From positions 92,699,527 to 92,763,526 of the forward strand of contig RSEF01000001.1 of assembly GCA_003993805.1 (NCBI GenBank): a DNA stretch of 64,000 nucleotides. The letters run 5' to 3'. The notes beneath the pieces were generated by a model. The model was not told the DNA's origin. It made no database searches and saw only the letters and a list, made by a program, of their open reading frames with translations. The number at the start of each line of letters is the position of its first letter. Within the stretch, counting starts at the first letter, position 1. Positions 39,163-51,800 of this stretch are shown piece after piece. A program made the translations under genes and the position numbers. The DNA is from Himantopus leucocephalus. Taxonomy: Eukaryota; Chordata; Aves; Charadriiformes; Recurvirostridae.

Positions 39163-39421
39163 TGGCAAGAATTAGAGGTCAGAGAATATGGAGTGGTTGA
39201 ACCACACTGTCCTTGAAAGGAAATTACTTTGACCGTATCAGATCTTAGACGAGTTATGACTCCGNTGGCAAGAATTAGAGGTCAGAGAATATGGAGTGGT
39301 TGAACCACAATGTCCTGGAAAGGAAATTACATTGACCGTATCAGATCTTAGATGAGTTATGACTCCANCTTGAAAGGAAATTACTTTGACCGTATCAGAT
39401 CTTAGACGAGTTATGACTCCG
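39163..39421. other. Apparent tandem triplication, probably an assembly artefact
   Basis: Copy 1 is 39163-39264 (102 bases), then N at 39265. Copy 2 is 39266-39367 (102 bases, five mismatches to copy 1), then N at 39368. Copy 3 is 39369-39421 (53 bases), identical to the last 53 bases of copy 1. The two N characters fall exactly at the copy borders. The simplest reading is two contig ends overlapping by the same sequence, with a third, error-bearing or other-haplotype read placed between. The true locus probably has one copy. Confidence 0.85.
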
Positions 39422-39453
39422 TCGTCTACATATGTACATACTATTTGTAAGTT

Positions 39454-39480
39454 GAAAAGAAAAAGAAAAGGAAAAAAAGC
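39454..39480. repeat. Purine (AAAAG)n low-complexity tract
   Basis: Imperfect GAAAA units just after the duplicated block. Low complexity of this kind can break short-read assembly. Confidence 0.7.
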
Positions 39481-39599
39481 CTCTGAAAAAGGGTATGTGC
39501 TTACAACATACTTCAGGGTACTTCATTTCACAATTCTTTCTGAAATGACTGATTTCCTCATAGGTGTGAATTTGCTTCTGACATGATTTAACCTTTCAT

Positions 39600-39720
39600 C
39601 CCATTCAGTAACTTCTCCTTCAGTACTGATAAGTTTCACCAACTTTGTGTCATCACTATTCTGCCACTCCTTTATTTCTTCACAATAATACATGAGAGGT
39701 ATGCCCAGGTCTCCAGCATT
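39600..39720 (-). mobile_element. Possible decayed CR1/L3 fragment
   Basis: AACTTTGTGTCATCACTATT and the following TCTGCCACTCCTTTATTTC resemble the CR1/L3 block around the ACTTTGTATCATC and GCCACCTCACT words. The similarity is short and could be chance. Confidence 0.32.
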
Positions 39721-41996
39721 CTCAAAGAATTTTCAAATATCTCATGATCTGCATAATAGGGGGAAATACATCCCTCTTATGTTTCTCCTATGATCACTGA
39801 TATCTTATTCCTCTTTGTCTTGCCTGTGCTTTTTGTTCTATGCTCCTCCAAATGTTGCCTGCTATGATCTGACAGAGATGAAAGTGAAAATTTTTCTGGC
39901 AGAATAATACATTTCTGTCAAAAAACTTGGCATATTTCACATAAACCAGTAGAGAAGTGTTCATAATTCAGATTACGGTTAGAGGTGTAAGACTTTGAAC
40001 ACCAGAGAATGGTGTTCACATCTGGTATCACAGCTGGTGTCACAGTGTATATTGCTTCTGAGTTCCCTAGGCATTCCTAAATTTATGAAACTGCCTATAA
40101 ATATAATGCATGATCTTATTTTAGGTTTTACTGTCCTCCACTTCTGTCAAAATCTCCATTTGCTCATAGACACATCTAGTAGCAAAATGTGGTGGATAAA
40201 ATGAAATACTGTAATGAGTGAAATGAACTTTCTTCTTTAGCTGGACATCAGTTCCTCCCCCATCCTCACAGTGTGGTGGCTGATAGCTGTGGGTTAGTAC
40301 ACAAGCAGTTCTGTTTATATACTCTTGTAAGCTATTGCACTGTGACCTCTACTGTCTGACGCCCTCCATCTCTGATTTTCCTACCACACAATGAAGTTTT
40401 GGCTGCTCAATATCTGTATCATATATACAGAGGTGGAGGAGAGTGTTAGAGACTAAAGAACAGATCTGAAAGCCACAATACTGTATCCTGCACATCACAT
40501 AGACTGCTCTCTTGATTGTCATCACTTACTCTATTGCAAGGCACGTTTGGCTTCTGTTGCATCCTTCTGTATGTATTTTCAGATGTCTTTCTCCCCTTTC
40601 CTGTGAATTCTTTGTGATTGGCCATCTGAGCTGGTTTACACTGTTATTTCTCTCACCCATCCTTGCTTTTGTCTCCTGAGCCATGTGACTGACTGAAGGT
40701 AAAGTGTTTTGTGACCATGTGTACCAAAGACAGACCATAAAAAAGTCTGAAATGTAATTGTATTACATAAACCTGTTCAAGCACCACTTTTTTCCACTAA
40801 TAACAGTGGACTTCATGTTAAGTAAGCAAGGACAATCCTTTTCTAATCTTCAAATAAATTAATCTTTAAGATGTATTAACTGTACTAGATTATAATGACA
40901 TGCTCATGATATTAAATAAAGAACTAGCATTGTGGGACACTAATTTCTGTTTTTTTCACCTATGTGAAATGTCATCAATTTCAGGTTTGGGGTTGTTTTT
41001 TTGTTGTGTGGTTTTTTTGGCATTTTTGTGGGTTTTTTTAAAGGAGCTTATAAAAAACTCGGGTAAGGGAAATAAACAAAATCTTTGTCAATTCATGGCA
41101 TAATAATATGAGCTTCAGCTTTACTGAATAACTATTTTGGAATGCCTGAATTCAGTTGAATGCTATCTTTACACAGAGTTTGGTGTAATTATTTAATTAA
41201 TGGAAATGAAGTATTGCGGCACTGAAGGGTTTGAATAAGTGTTGAAGGACACTGTGGATAAGACCCATGGCTTGGCTGCAGCTCAGGGTAATTCACATAT
41301 TCGAATAATGAAATGGTGAATTTTCATTGCTTGTCTCTCTCTTCCTTCTTTCAGCTTTGCATCATGATGGAACCAAAGAAATCTGTCTTCTGCCAGACAG
41401 TAAGAACCTAGGTTGCTGGGGCAACGTGTTGACTGCAAAAAAACCTTAAAATAAAGGTGGCTTATTTCCAAGTCACCATTTTTCAGGGGTTTGGGTCTTT
41501 TTTTTCACGTTTTCATAGAAAAGACACACACTGGCAAGAACGCCTTGCGGGAGGTTTTATAATCAATAAACCTGTTGTTTGTAGAGGGATTATGAATCAG
41601 AAATTAATGCTGAGCAGGTGAGAAAAGCACTCCAGTATTTCTCACTTTTAAAAATATGAAAACCCATAGAAGAACTACATAAAAGTTTTAAAGAACCTAT
41701 TTAGAAAGCATCTGCTTAACTAAGAATTGGTTGCTAGGATTTACAGAGATTGTCACAAAGTTGTTCCCAAATCTGCTTCACTGAAATGCTAACTGGGTGA
41801 AAAACATGTTCTTAATGTTAAAAGATTTGCATAGGATTAAGCTGCGCACTTCCCATTAAATCAAATGGAATCTGTGTAGTTAAATTTAAGTTCAGTCCTT
41901 TGGAAACACTCATTGTGCATCATGAATACCGCAATGTTTCAAGTACAGAAGAGGAAAACACCCTGTTTTTTAGTAACAAAGATGTGACTCAGCAAA
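39721..41996. other. Unique sequence, no gene seen
   Basis: AT-rich, with a G/T-rich low-complexity patch at about 40985-41040. Open frames are short and without domains. No RNA gene or repeat family is recognised. Confidence 0.6.
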
Positions 41997-42096
41997 NNNN
42001 NNNNNNNNNNNNNNNNNNNNNNNNNNNNNNNNNNNNNNNNNNNNNNNNNNNNNNNNNNNNNNNNNNNNNNNNNNNNNNNNNNNNNNNNNNNNNNNN
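41997..42096. other. Assembly gap (100 N) beside poly-A
   Basis: Exactly 100 N, followed at once by sixteen A (42097-42112) and A-rich GAAA units to 42132. The break is explained by the homopolymer rather than by a transposon. Confidence 0.95.
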
Positions 42097-42132
42097 AAAA
42101 AAAAAAAAAAAAGAAAGAAAAGAAAAAAAGGA
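42097..42132. repeat. Poly-A and A-rich (GAAA)n tract
   Basis: Sixteen A, then imperfect GAAA and GAAAA units. It could be the tail of a retroposed sequence inside the gap, but nothing visible supports that. Confidence 0.8.
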
Positions 42133-42960
42133 AGAAACAAACCTCAAAAACCTCCCAAAGCTCAAAATGTATTACTGTCTTCTTGCATAAGAACGAGAAA
42201 GTCCATTAACAGTAATGATGATATGGTAAAAGGTGCTTACAGAAAATAAGGCCCACTATGTTGAGGTGTTGAATAGTTTTCAGTCTTCATACTAAAATTA
42301 ATCTACAAGAGACACTGTGAAGCTGTTAGAAAGGGAGATCTTTCTTGAATTACAACACAACAAAATGTGAGTGACTTTTCTGGGTCTGATAATGACCCAA
42401 AAGCTGTACTGCAGGATATATACTATCTAATTTAGGTGCCTGTCTTTTTGTTCAGTGATGGAAAACAAAAGGAAATGTCTGGAGAATATGTCCGCTTGGG
42501 AGCAGTTTGCTGAGTGAACTTCATCCAAGGCCTCGGACTATGTGGAAATGGGCACTTGGTGCCTGCCTTTTTTGCATATGATGCAGGGATTATAGCACTA
42601 GCCAGAAGAGATGGAGCCTGGGCTGTATTGGAAACAAAGAGAATTAAACTTAGTGTAAAGCGAGGCAGGAATCTTCACTGTGGTCACATACACACCCCAA
42701 TGGACAGAGTAGCCAAGACCAACCAGAGAGGAAAAAAAATAACTCTGACACAAACTTAGTTTTCTTCCCTTTTAGAGCCCGGGATCATCTAATTTACATG
42801 GAGAGAAGGCCTCAGCACTGTGTATCCGTAAAAAGGACAACCTAGGCTAAACAGAGGTGATCATTTGTATAATAAACTGGAGTATGCTGATTGTGAAATT
42901 CTATTTATCAGGTTATGTAATTCTGTTGCTCACACACATCACAGGTTCCAGCTTCATTAG
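42133..42960. other. Unique sequence, no gene seen
   Basis: Contains an 81-codon + frame (42514-42759) without a known domain. No repeat body is recognised upstream of the octamer tail at 42967. Confidence 0.6.
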
Positions 42961-42966
42961 GTGCTA

Positions 42967-42985
42967 TGATTCTATGATTCTATGC
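42967..42985 (+). mobile_element. ATTCTATG octamer pair, possible minimal CR1 3' tail
   Basis: GATTCTATGATTCTATG is two copies of the octamer that ends avian CR1 elements, here on the + strand. The roughly 40 bases before it resemble the CR1 3' end only loosely (GGTTCCAGCTTCATTAGGTG). It could be an extremely truncated CR1 or a chance repeat. If real, it is the only + strand copy in the window. Confidence 0.4.
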
Positions 42986-45900
42986 AGCATGGAGAACCTG
43001 ATTGCCTGGGAATGGACAAAGGGAATATACCAGCTTCCCTAAAATTTCAGCATACCGGGATCCCTAACTTTAATGCAACATGTGTAAGGGTTTAAGACTG
43101 CAAAGGTAGATGCCAAGGAAGTGTGAACAACTGGACATGTAAACAAAGGAGTTCAGCTGGATTGCATGTGGGACCCTTACCTGTGTGTTATGGGGTCCCA
43201 TCCACAGTGAACCATCTTATGGAAAAAATCTTTGCTTATGTCAGGTCATCAGATTTCACCAGGCAAGTACTCTATGCAGATGCTAACATTTCTAGTCCCA
43301 GATCCAAGTGGAAGACACTCATTCTTCACACGGTCTGGGACTTGAATTTGATAGCTTGTTTCTTGAGCAGTCTGCTCCAGTGGTTTTCTTGTATTGGACA
43401 TGAAAGTGCTCACTGATTCATCTCTAAAATTGAGCAATTCACTAAAATGTTTGTTCCGTTAATCCTGCTGGGACTTGATTCTGAGCAGTTCAGCAGTTCA
43501 GACTGATATAGATCTAGCAATCAGGAAAAAAATGGAAATTCCAGTGCTCAGTGGTCTAACCAGGAATATCATGAATAACAGGACAACTGAATGTTAGACT
43601 TAAAAAAATAGGAAGGTATTTATATGTCTAAGGTTATATCCATGACAGAATGTAGTACAGTTTTGAGACCCCCAAATTAATGCAGAGTCAGGAAGTTAAC
43701 AGTGTATAAACACAGTCATGGTGCTTTCAAGCCTAAATTGTCTCAGCAGAGCCAGAAGAGTTGTCACTGCAGTATATCTTTCCCGAATTTCCACTTTTAG
43801 CCTATGTGGAGCCAGGGCTGGTATCTCTGCAGCAAAACTCATGGAACACAAAGAAATATTTTAAATATTTTAGGAAGTAAACCAGAACTTCCAGTCTGCC
43901 TGCTTGCGCTTTCAACACAAACCCATTTTTCATGCTAACCCGATTAAAACATTAAACATGTTTTGCATGTTTACCTTTGTATCTTTTCCATAGAACTGAC
44001 TTAGCATCTTTTCTATAAAACTGTGCTGGTTTAAAGTGAGATGACTGTTGACTAAAGTTAACTGCTTTAAAGTAGTCAACAATTGACACTTCCAATGAAT
44101 AAGAGTAACTTTTCTAATAGATGGAAATTGGTTTTGTGGAAATTTGCTTGCATCACTATTTTTTTGGCTGGGAGAGTGAAGAGAGAAACGTAATTTTAAC
44201 TAATCTTATTTCTAATTAATTTATGGCTATTAGTCTCCCTAGAAACATCAGTTGGTGCGAGGTGTGTAGGTAAAAGTTGCAGGACAGTGAAGAACTCATG
44301 AGAACAGATGTGGGAGCATATTTTGTAAGAGGGTAGGATCCTCAGTGATGCTACAAACCCAGGATGCTGTGCAGCTTTTTATAGAGCTTTGGAAAAGGGA
44401 AGAATGAAACTATGAGAAGATAAATGCTTCTCTGACTCTGAAGCAGCTGTCATTTAGTGCAGAGACTCCTTTGTATGAGAAAAGAAAAACAATTCTTAAA
44501 CTATCCAACTGGATTCTTAGACAAGTTGCCATGAGATTGATGGATGAGGTAAATGTTGCTGGGCATAGAGGTCTGTGGCAAAAGGGCCAATGGTCCTTCA
44601 ACACTTGTGTTTTATGAGTTAGCAACAGTATGAAACTAAACCTCTGATCCTGTTCAGAAAATGTATCAATCTATGGAGGAAACAGTCAGTTCAGAACAAC
44701 TGACTGAACTGAGAAGTGTATTATACAAGCAGAATTGACTTTCAAGTGAATAATCTCTCAAAATATTTTATAAGAGTATTACATATTACACAAGCTCTCA
44801 GGAGAGCTTTGTTCAACAAAGCCTGTAGGTAGAAATAGTCATCTTAAGCACTGTACTAAAATCATACTGCTGAACATCTCAGTATCATTTATTTCTCAGC
44901 TGAAAACTCCTACTTGAAAGTGCTTCAGATTCAGGAAAAAATTACTAGCACTACAATCCTCTTAAGTAAGTTTAATTACTAGATCAAGTAGGATTTCCTG
45001 CTTAGCAGACTGGTCGTGCACCCTCGCCAGGCCCCAGTTCCATTTTGTGTTGAGATTTGGGCACTTTTATCTCTCTGTGTCATAGAAAAGAAGTGCAAGA
45101 GGATTTGATGGAAGTTGTGGTTTACTGTGCCCTGAAAGGAGGGCCAGAACCAGAAATGAAACAAAAGAGACATAAGCGGGTAACTGTAGACACATTTAAG
45201 AAGATCAGTTTGCTAAGTGGGCCTAATAGTTTGTGTGTACTCTTGTCCATATTGCCTTTTAGAAGTAACCAGCCCAAGGCAGGGATGGGAGAGAGGGCTG
45301 ATGGTGTGGCAGTGTGAAGAGTTAGGCATCTTCTTCCCCAGGCTGTATTATTTTAGCAGCGTAGACTTTGTTTGCAGGGGTTGGAAGCAAAGAAGGACTG
45401 TTTGGTCTGTGTACATTGATGCAGGATAAAAGGTGAGACTGATACTGCAGTAGCACTGTATCGTGGGTGTTTGTGTAGTGTTCTTCATTGTAGTGTGGAC
45501 CTAGTGGTACTGCTATGATATTGCTTATCTCTGGTGCAGTTACTATAAGAGTTGTGGGAGACAGATGGGTTTATCAGAGCAATATGGGAAATTCAGGCAT
45601 AAATCTTAGCCGACTTAGTGCGTAACCAAAAATATCGTTGCTGGATTAAGTGAGAAAGTGTCAGCAGTCTCACAATTCTGTGCAGTTCTTTAGTATTCTG
45701 CATTTTTGAGCTTTATATGACTATTTCTTAATATAAGTATTCATTCTTGTTCATGTGTCAGATATGGTACCTTCACTTTACTTTTCTATTATGTCCTTGA
45801 ACCAGGACTTAATTTAACTGAAGCATGGCTTTCCAATATTTTTTTCCAAGAGATTTATTTTGGTTAATGTCTCAGAAAGGGCTTTTTGAATGATTTCAAG

Positions 45901-47093
45901 AAGTTCTTTCCTTTTAGAGCCACAGAATAAATTGGTAGTTTAAAACATTTTGGGCACACATTATTGTTCCCTTCTTTCAGCAGACCTGAATCCTTGCTAA
46001 ATAAATAAGGATGAAAGAGAAACAAAATCACCTTTGTCACAGATGGAGATGAATATACTAAAAGTTAGGTAGCTCTTTAGCTTCCATAATCATTCTAAGA
46101 CCTGGTTGCACTGTCTACCTCAAGAATTGTGTCTATGTTGTATCCTGTCTTCTATGTTGAGTCCTATCTTCAAGGTAAAATTCTCTGTCGTGTGATCTCA
46201 GCATCACAAGAGGAGTGTTGATGTACATTCTAGCTTTTCATCAGTGAAAAGGTGCTTATTTGTTTCTGCCCTTTAGAACATGTTATCACAGTGCTATCAC
46301 AGCACTGGCACTGGATATAGGTAACGGTAGGATTTGGGAGCAATTAAAATTCCAAGTTATACTGTTACATAGTGACAGAAACAAAACCCAGTAACATAAT
46401 GCACCCACAATGTGGAGTTGCAACTGAAAACCAGAAAGCATCAAAAACTCTGTTCCGCTTCTTGGCATTCTAGGGTATAGTTCTTACAACATTATCTGTG
46501 CTGTAGTATCACTCTGGCTGTTACACTAAGGAATAGTTTCCCCTGGGCTAGGCTAGAAAGTATGCATATGAAGACATAGAGACTGCTAAGATGTCGTGTC
46601 GGTAAACTATGAACTAAAAAGGAAGAAGCTTTTCACATAGTTTCAAAGGAAGAAAACCTGTATAAGTGAGCTGGAAGAGCTGATAGGAACACACACACAT
46701 CACAGCAGATCAGTATCAACAATGCTTAGTACTCTCAGAGCAAAATAATGTCAAGGCTAGGAAAATTTAAGGTCTAGCTTGTAAATTTGATGAGAAATGT
46801 AATTTTCTCTTATTGTTTTAGACTAATGGATACCCAATGAATAAATAATCTGAATGCATTCTTTTCATACAGTTATTTGTTTAATCACACTTTTAAAACA
46901 TCCTGTGAGAAGTCTGCAATCAGTTCTTATACATAATTACTACTATATCTGCAGATACTAAAAAATCTCTTGTGTTCAGTACACAAAATAGGAAACAAAT
47001 GCAAATGGAAAAGCTTATTGTTGTAGGTTTCTCTGACAAGCAAATCAAAGAAAGACTACTCTGTGCTGAAGGCAGTTCAAAAATTAGATAGGT

Positions 47094-47119
47094 TAAATTA
47101 CACTTTGGAGTGTAATTTA
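47094..47119. other. Perfect 11-bp inverted repeat with 4-base loop
   Basis: TAAATTACACT (47094-47104) and AGTGTAATTTA (47109-47119) are exact reverse complements around TTGG. A hairpin could form in single-stranded DNA or RNA. Its stem is too short for a microRNA precursor. Confidence 0.75.
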
Positions 47120-47590
47120 CTTCATTTACTTATGAACTTCATTTACTGTATATGAACTTAATGATAATCAGATTCTGACAGAATATATCTGTCAAAATTG
47201 AGATATCTTAGCACTTCAGAGACCAATTTCTTTCATTCTAATGTAGATATCTAAAATAGATCAACATTGTCATCCTCTAAAAGTGCTTATTTCTTCCACT
47301 GCCTGTGAAGTTTTTCATACAGGATGACTGGCTCACATGTAGATATCTAAATTTTAATTGTTTAAAGTTAGGTGAGATGAATCTAGCACTCATCTCCTCC
47401 TCAGATGCTTCACCTGAACTTTTAAATTGGGATGACTCTGAAGATCCATCTTAGATTGTGTTCTCTCTTTTTCATTCTTAGTCTCATTTGGACAGGAATT
47501 CCCTTATATTTATCTGAGGCGAGACAGAACAAATAGGTTAAAACAGATAATTAACATAGGTAAAGAGAGGACTTTAAGATTTTTATCAAA

Positions 47591-47628
47591 AGAGGGAGAA
47601 GGAGAAGGAGAAGAAAGAAGAAAGGAAC
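47591..47628. repeat. Purine-rich (GGAGAA)n tract
   Basis: Imperfect GGAGAA, GAAGAAA units, purine only on the + strand. Low complexity. Confidence 0.75.
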
Positions 47629-48854
47629 AAAAGAAAATTTGGAATAAATTAGGTATAATAGAAATAATTGATGAATAATTTCTCATATTTTTAGCTGTCA
47701 TATCCTTAAATAATTCCATTCATTGTTTATATTCCTTATTTGAACAAAAGCAAAAGTACAGTATATAAAAGACAAAATATTTTGTTGAATGTTGTTTGTA
47801 GTTACATACTAATCTGATGTTTTGTTACTTTGAGAAGAAAGGAGACCAGAACATATCCACAGACATCAGTGTATTGGAAAGCTAACATACAGTCAGTCTT
47901 TTTAAGGGCAAAAGTTTTATTCCAGTGTACACAGTGGAATTGTTATTTATTCACCATTAATAAAACTCTTCCTTTACTGTATATTGGTTTACTTGTTATC
48001 AGCTTAGATTTCTGCTTTTTGTTTCCTTTACCAAATGGGTGAATCTAATACATCTCAGCATAGGCATAACATGCACTGAAATTATTTGTTTTTTATTTTA
48101 GGGATTGGGCCCATACTCCCAATCACTAGACAATGAAGGGATTATACATTAAAAAGGACTGTATGCAATCAAGAAGAAATTTTAATTAATCATAAATAGA
48201 ACTGGTTTTGTGGAAATAATTTGACCTGACAGTTCAAGGTTTGATCAGCACATCACAGAGATTAAGAATACTTTTGACTTGAACAGACAGAGTCCCAGAG
48301 AATCACTGCAGCCTGAAATACTTTAGGAAAGCTCGTGTGTACAGATCACATAATGTCATTGTTTCTCTTAGTGCTTCCATTCCATTAGGAACCAATGCGG
48401 GACTCTTTTAACTTCCGAGAAAACCTCCAATATCATGCTGTCCTGGTCAACACTGAAGCAACAGAGATTACAAGACATCAAACTACAATCTTTTATCCCA
48501 TGTTCTGTGTGTATAAAACAAGGAGTCAGCTTCCCTTTGAAGTACTAATTGACTGTCTGTATCAATCAGCACCTAATCCCTTTCCTGCATGCATTTGGGT
48601 CTCCACAGTAACTGAGCTGGCCTTTCCTGGGGTCTAGGCTGTGAAGCACTTACAGTAAATGAGTAGTATGCAAAGGGAGTAATTGATCTCAGTCTTAGAA
48701 AACCTGTCTAAAAGCAACTGAACCTCCTAATTCATGCTTTAGTTTAATAGCAAGAAGACGAATATGAGCTAAAAGCACTCCAGAAGACAGTACATTAAAA
48801 AATTAGCAGTGAAAAAAAGGCATTTGATATTTTCTTTTTTTTTCCCCTCTCTCC

Positions 48855-48891
48855 TTTTTTTTTTTTTTTNTTTTTTTTTTTTTTTTTTTTT
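48855..48891. repeat. Poly-T run with an internal N
   Basis: Fifteen T, one N (48870), then twenty-one T. The N marks an unresolved join inside the homopolymer, so its true length is unknown. Confidence 0.92.
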
Positions 48892-51800
48892 AACACAGAT
48901 TATCCAGGAGCAGGGAGCACCAGAGATTTGCTGATTGTTCTGGGTCCTTACACTTAAGGTTGGAGATGTAATCACAAAGGATTTGCTTGATGTTGTTAGG
49001 CACAGCTCCAATCGCTACTTTGCTCATTACAAGAATTGTTAGTACAAGACCTTAAAGATGCATTTTACCCATTGCTGGGAGCACCAGCCACACACAAGTG
49101 ATCTTTTAGAGCTGATAGCCTCCTAGTCTAGCCAGGCAGCTGAAGTGATTTGCACTTATTTGATTGCAATCTCTGCTCCTCCCATGAAATAGAGATGGGG
49201 AAGCAGCCCACTTGGAATGTCAGTTTGTAATATGTAAAAGGCAAATGAAAGGGACATACTAAAGGGTATTTGAGGGACATTCTCCAGCAAGTGAATTAGA
49301 ACAGAAAAAACGCCATAGGTCACAGTAAATAACCAAAAATGCAGGTCTTCAGGTGCACAGTAAAAAATGTCAATTCATGTAGGAAGCACTCTGATGAGTA
49401 ATAAAAGTTAGACTTAATGAACATTGGCTATTCAGAGAATGTTGTCTTTTCTTTGAGTAAGTTACTAGAAGCATTTATATTTTAGGAGTGTGATAAGTTT
49501 TTTCTACACCACAAATCTTTTTTGAAAGAATGAGTATTTCCTCAAAAGGAAATAATGAACTGGTTAGTATTAATTCCCAGCACGTAGTATTTATGCTCAG
49601 TACTTACCCCTTAACATAAAATAGAAACACAATATTCTGCATGTTTTTTTCTTTATGCTTTGTATTGTTAAATTATTAACCTTTTAGATCCAAGAATTAA
49701 AGATAGGGAAGTTTTATAGCCTTTCAGACAGAGCACACTGTATAGCCATATTTGCTTAAGCGGAACCATGCCTGCACTACTGTCACTGGTAAACTTATAG
49801 CATGGATTTAAGATAGAATATTTTACAAATAGAATGGAAACCTCAGAAGAATTTTTACCTTTGTTAGAATTCAGTGTCAAGCGGTTGACATGCTTGGCTG
49901 AAAAGATTTCCTATCAAGTACGGTCATCATTTGTGTTGATGGAAAACTTCTAAAATAACCCACAACCTTGAGTGCCTCTGTTTTGAGGGTATCTGTCTTG
50001 CTACACCATAGGGAAAAGTTTAGTTATTAGGAAACAACATTTTCTGGAACAATCATTCTGGTAGTCCTTTTTCGAAAATCTTTTCCAGCTTTTTGTTATA
50101 CAGTCACGCAGTTCAATTAAATGTTAACTGAAACCTTGAATTTGCTTATTATTAGGCAATTACTTTCAAGTGGCATGTCATGGTTTCCAAGGACATTTTA
50201 TTTTTGTCTTTATATAAAGCACTGCTCTTAAAGGTGAATTAGATTTGCTGGTCTCTTGGGGGATCACTTAAAACAGGTCTCTGCATATGACCAGAACTGC
50301 CATAAAGACAGACCATGTAGCTATGTAGCGAGGGGGTCAAGACAGAGGGGACTGTAGAAAAATAAACAAATCAAGCAAAGGAAACAAACCTGCTTGTACT
50401 ACAGCTGCTTACACCTTAGCAGTTTTTTTTTCCTTGGTTGCTCCCTGGGCTGCAACTACCCAGTACTAATCCATGCGACAGTTTCTTCCCCTTTCAGGAA
50501 CTGCTTAAACTGTCTGTTTAGAAAAGATGAAGCCTGAAGCCTGTCCCCCACTATCGTGCCCACCTTGCCCTGACCCTGTGCTATGGCTCTGCTCACAGTT
50601 GTTCGTTTAGGAGGAGAATTTGGAGCTAGTCCTCATTTGGCAGAAGAGGGTCTGTCTACAGAAGCAAAGCCCGGTCAGCAGTAGAGGGTGGTCCCTATAA
50701 GAAGTAGGGCCAGAGAGAATCAGTGCCTTTAGCTTGTTCAGCGTAATTGCTAGATGTTTCTGACTGACTTTTCTGACAGCTCTGGCTTTGAGAAGATGAT
50801 TATGCCTCTGTTCGTGGAAAAGCAGGAGAGGGGAAGGAATAACCAAAGCTGTCCTCAGGCAACGGACATTTCTGATTCCTCTCCTGTCCCATGCTCATGT
50901 AAGAATTGCATTTGGTCAGTCTTCACCCTTCACAATATCTGCCAGCATCCTTCAGAAGCCCTAATTGATGGCTTTCTCCTGGGTGTTGGGGAAAGAAAAG
51001 GGGATTCACTTTCAGCTCAGATTCTGACATTTGAATTACGTCTAACTTGTCAGTTCTGGGATGAACTGAACACATGACCACCTGCATATTTTCTAGGGTA
51101 TCCCAAACATTTTTAATAAAATCATAATCCTCAACATAAATATTTCTATCAGAATATATTTTATTAGAAATCTTGTAAAAGGAGAGTGAGAAATTCTGAT
51201 AACAACAATGAGTACATCTTTCTGCCCTGACAAGACAGACTACTAAATTTACTCTATGGATAAAAGAGTGGAAGGGTTATATAAAAAGGAACAGTTCACA
51301 TTTTGGATTAGAACGGGCCCAAGGTTAGTCTGAAGAATGCTGGGCTTTAGGCAATGAATTACTTCTTGTAATGTGAAGGAGAAGTACAAATCTAAATGAC
51401 CTTGGGATAAAATAGCTAAAGAATAAATAGAAAAAATCAGACCTTAGTTTATTGCTTGAGATATTTATTTTATAATCTTTATGTTAAATGAAAAATCATA
51501 ACAGTTTTACAGCCAGAAGTACCCATTATGAGCTGTTTCCCTGTGTAGTGTCCTTACTGATTTCACTAGGACTAAGGTACTGCTTAACCAACAGTAAGTA
51601 ACAAAAGTGAGTTTCTGATACAGTCACAGATAGCTCATCTATTTTGTAATTTTATATTTTATTTTTTCATAGTAAACTGGCAATCAGCAGCATTTCACAA
51701 AGTTATTTTCATTTCTACTTTGACTATTGTGTGATTTTCCCCTCCACTGATACTGAAGCTCAAAAAAAAATAATCGGTTTATCACTACCCAAAGTGTACT

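Larger units (their letters stand above)
42986..48854. other. Long unique stretch, no gene seen
   Basis: About 5.9 kb without a recognisable gene, RNA or transposon. The longest frames are about 97 codons and lack domains. Two short inverted repeats occur (44047-44080 and 47094-47119). A purine-rich GGAGAA tract lies at 47591-47628. Confidence 0.65.
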
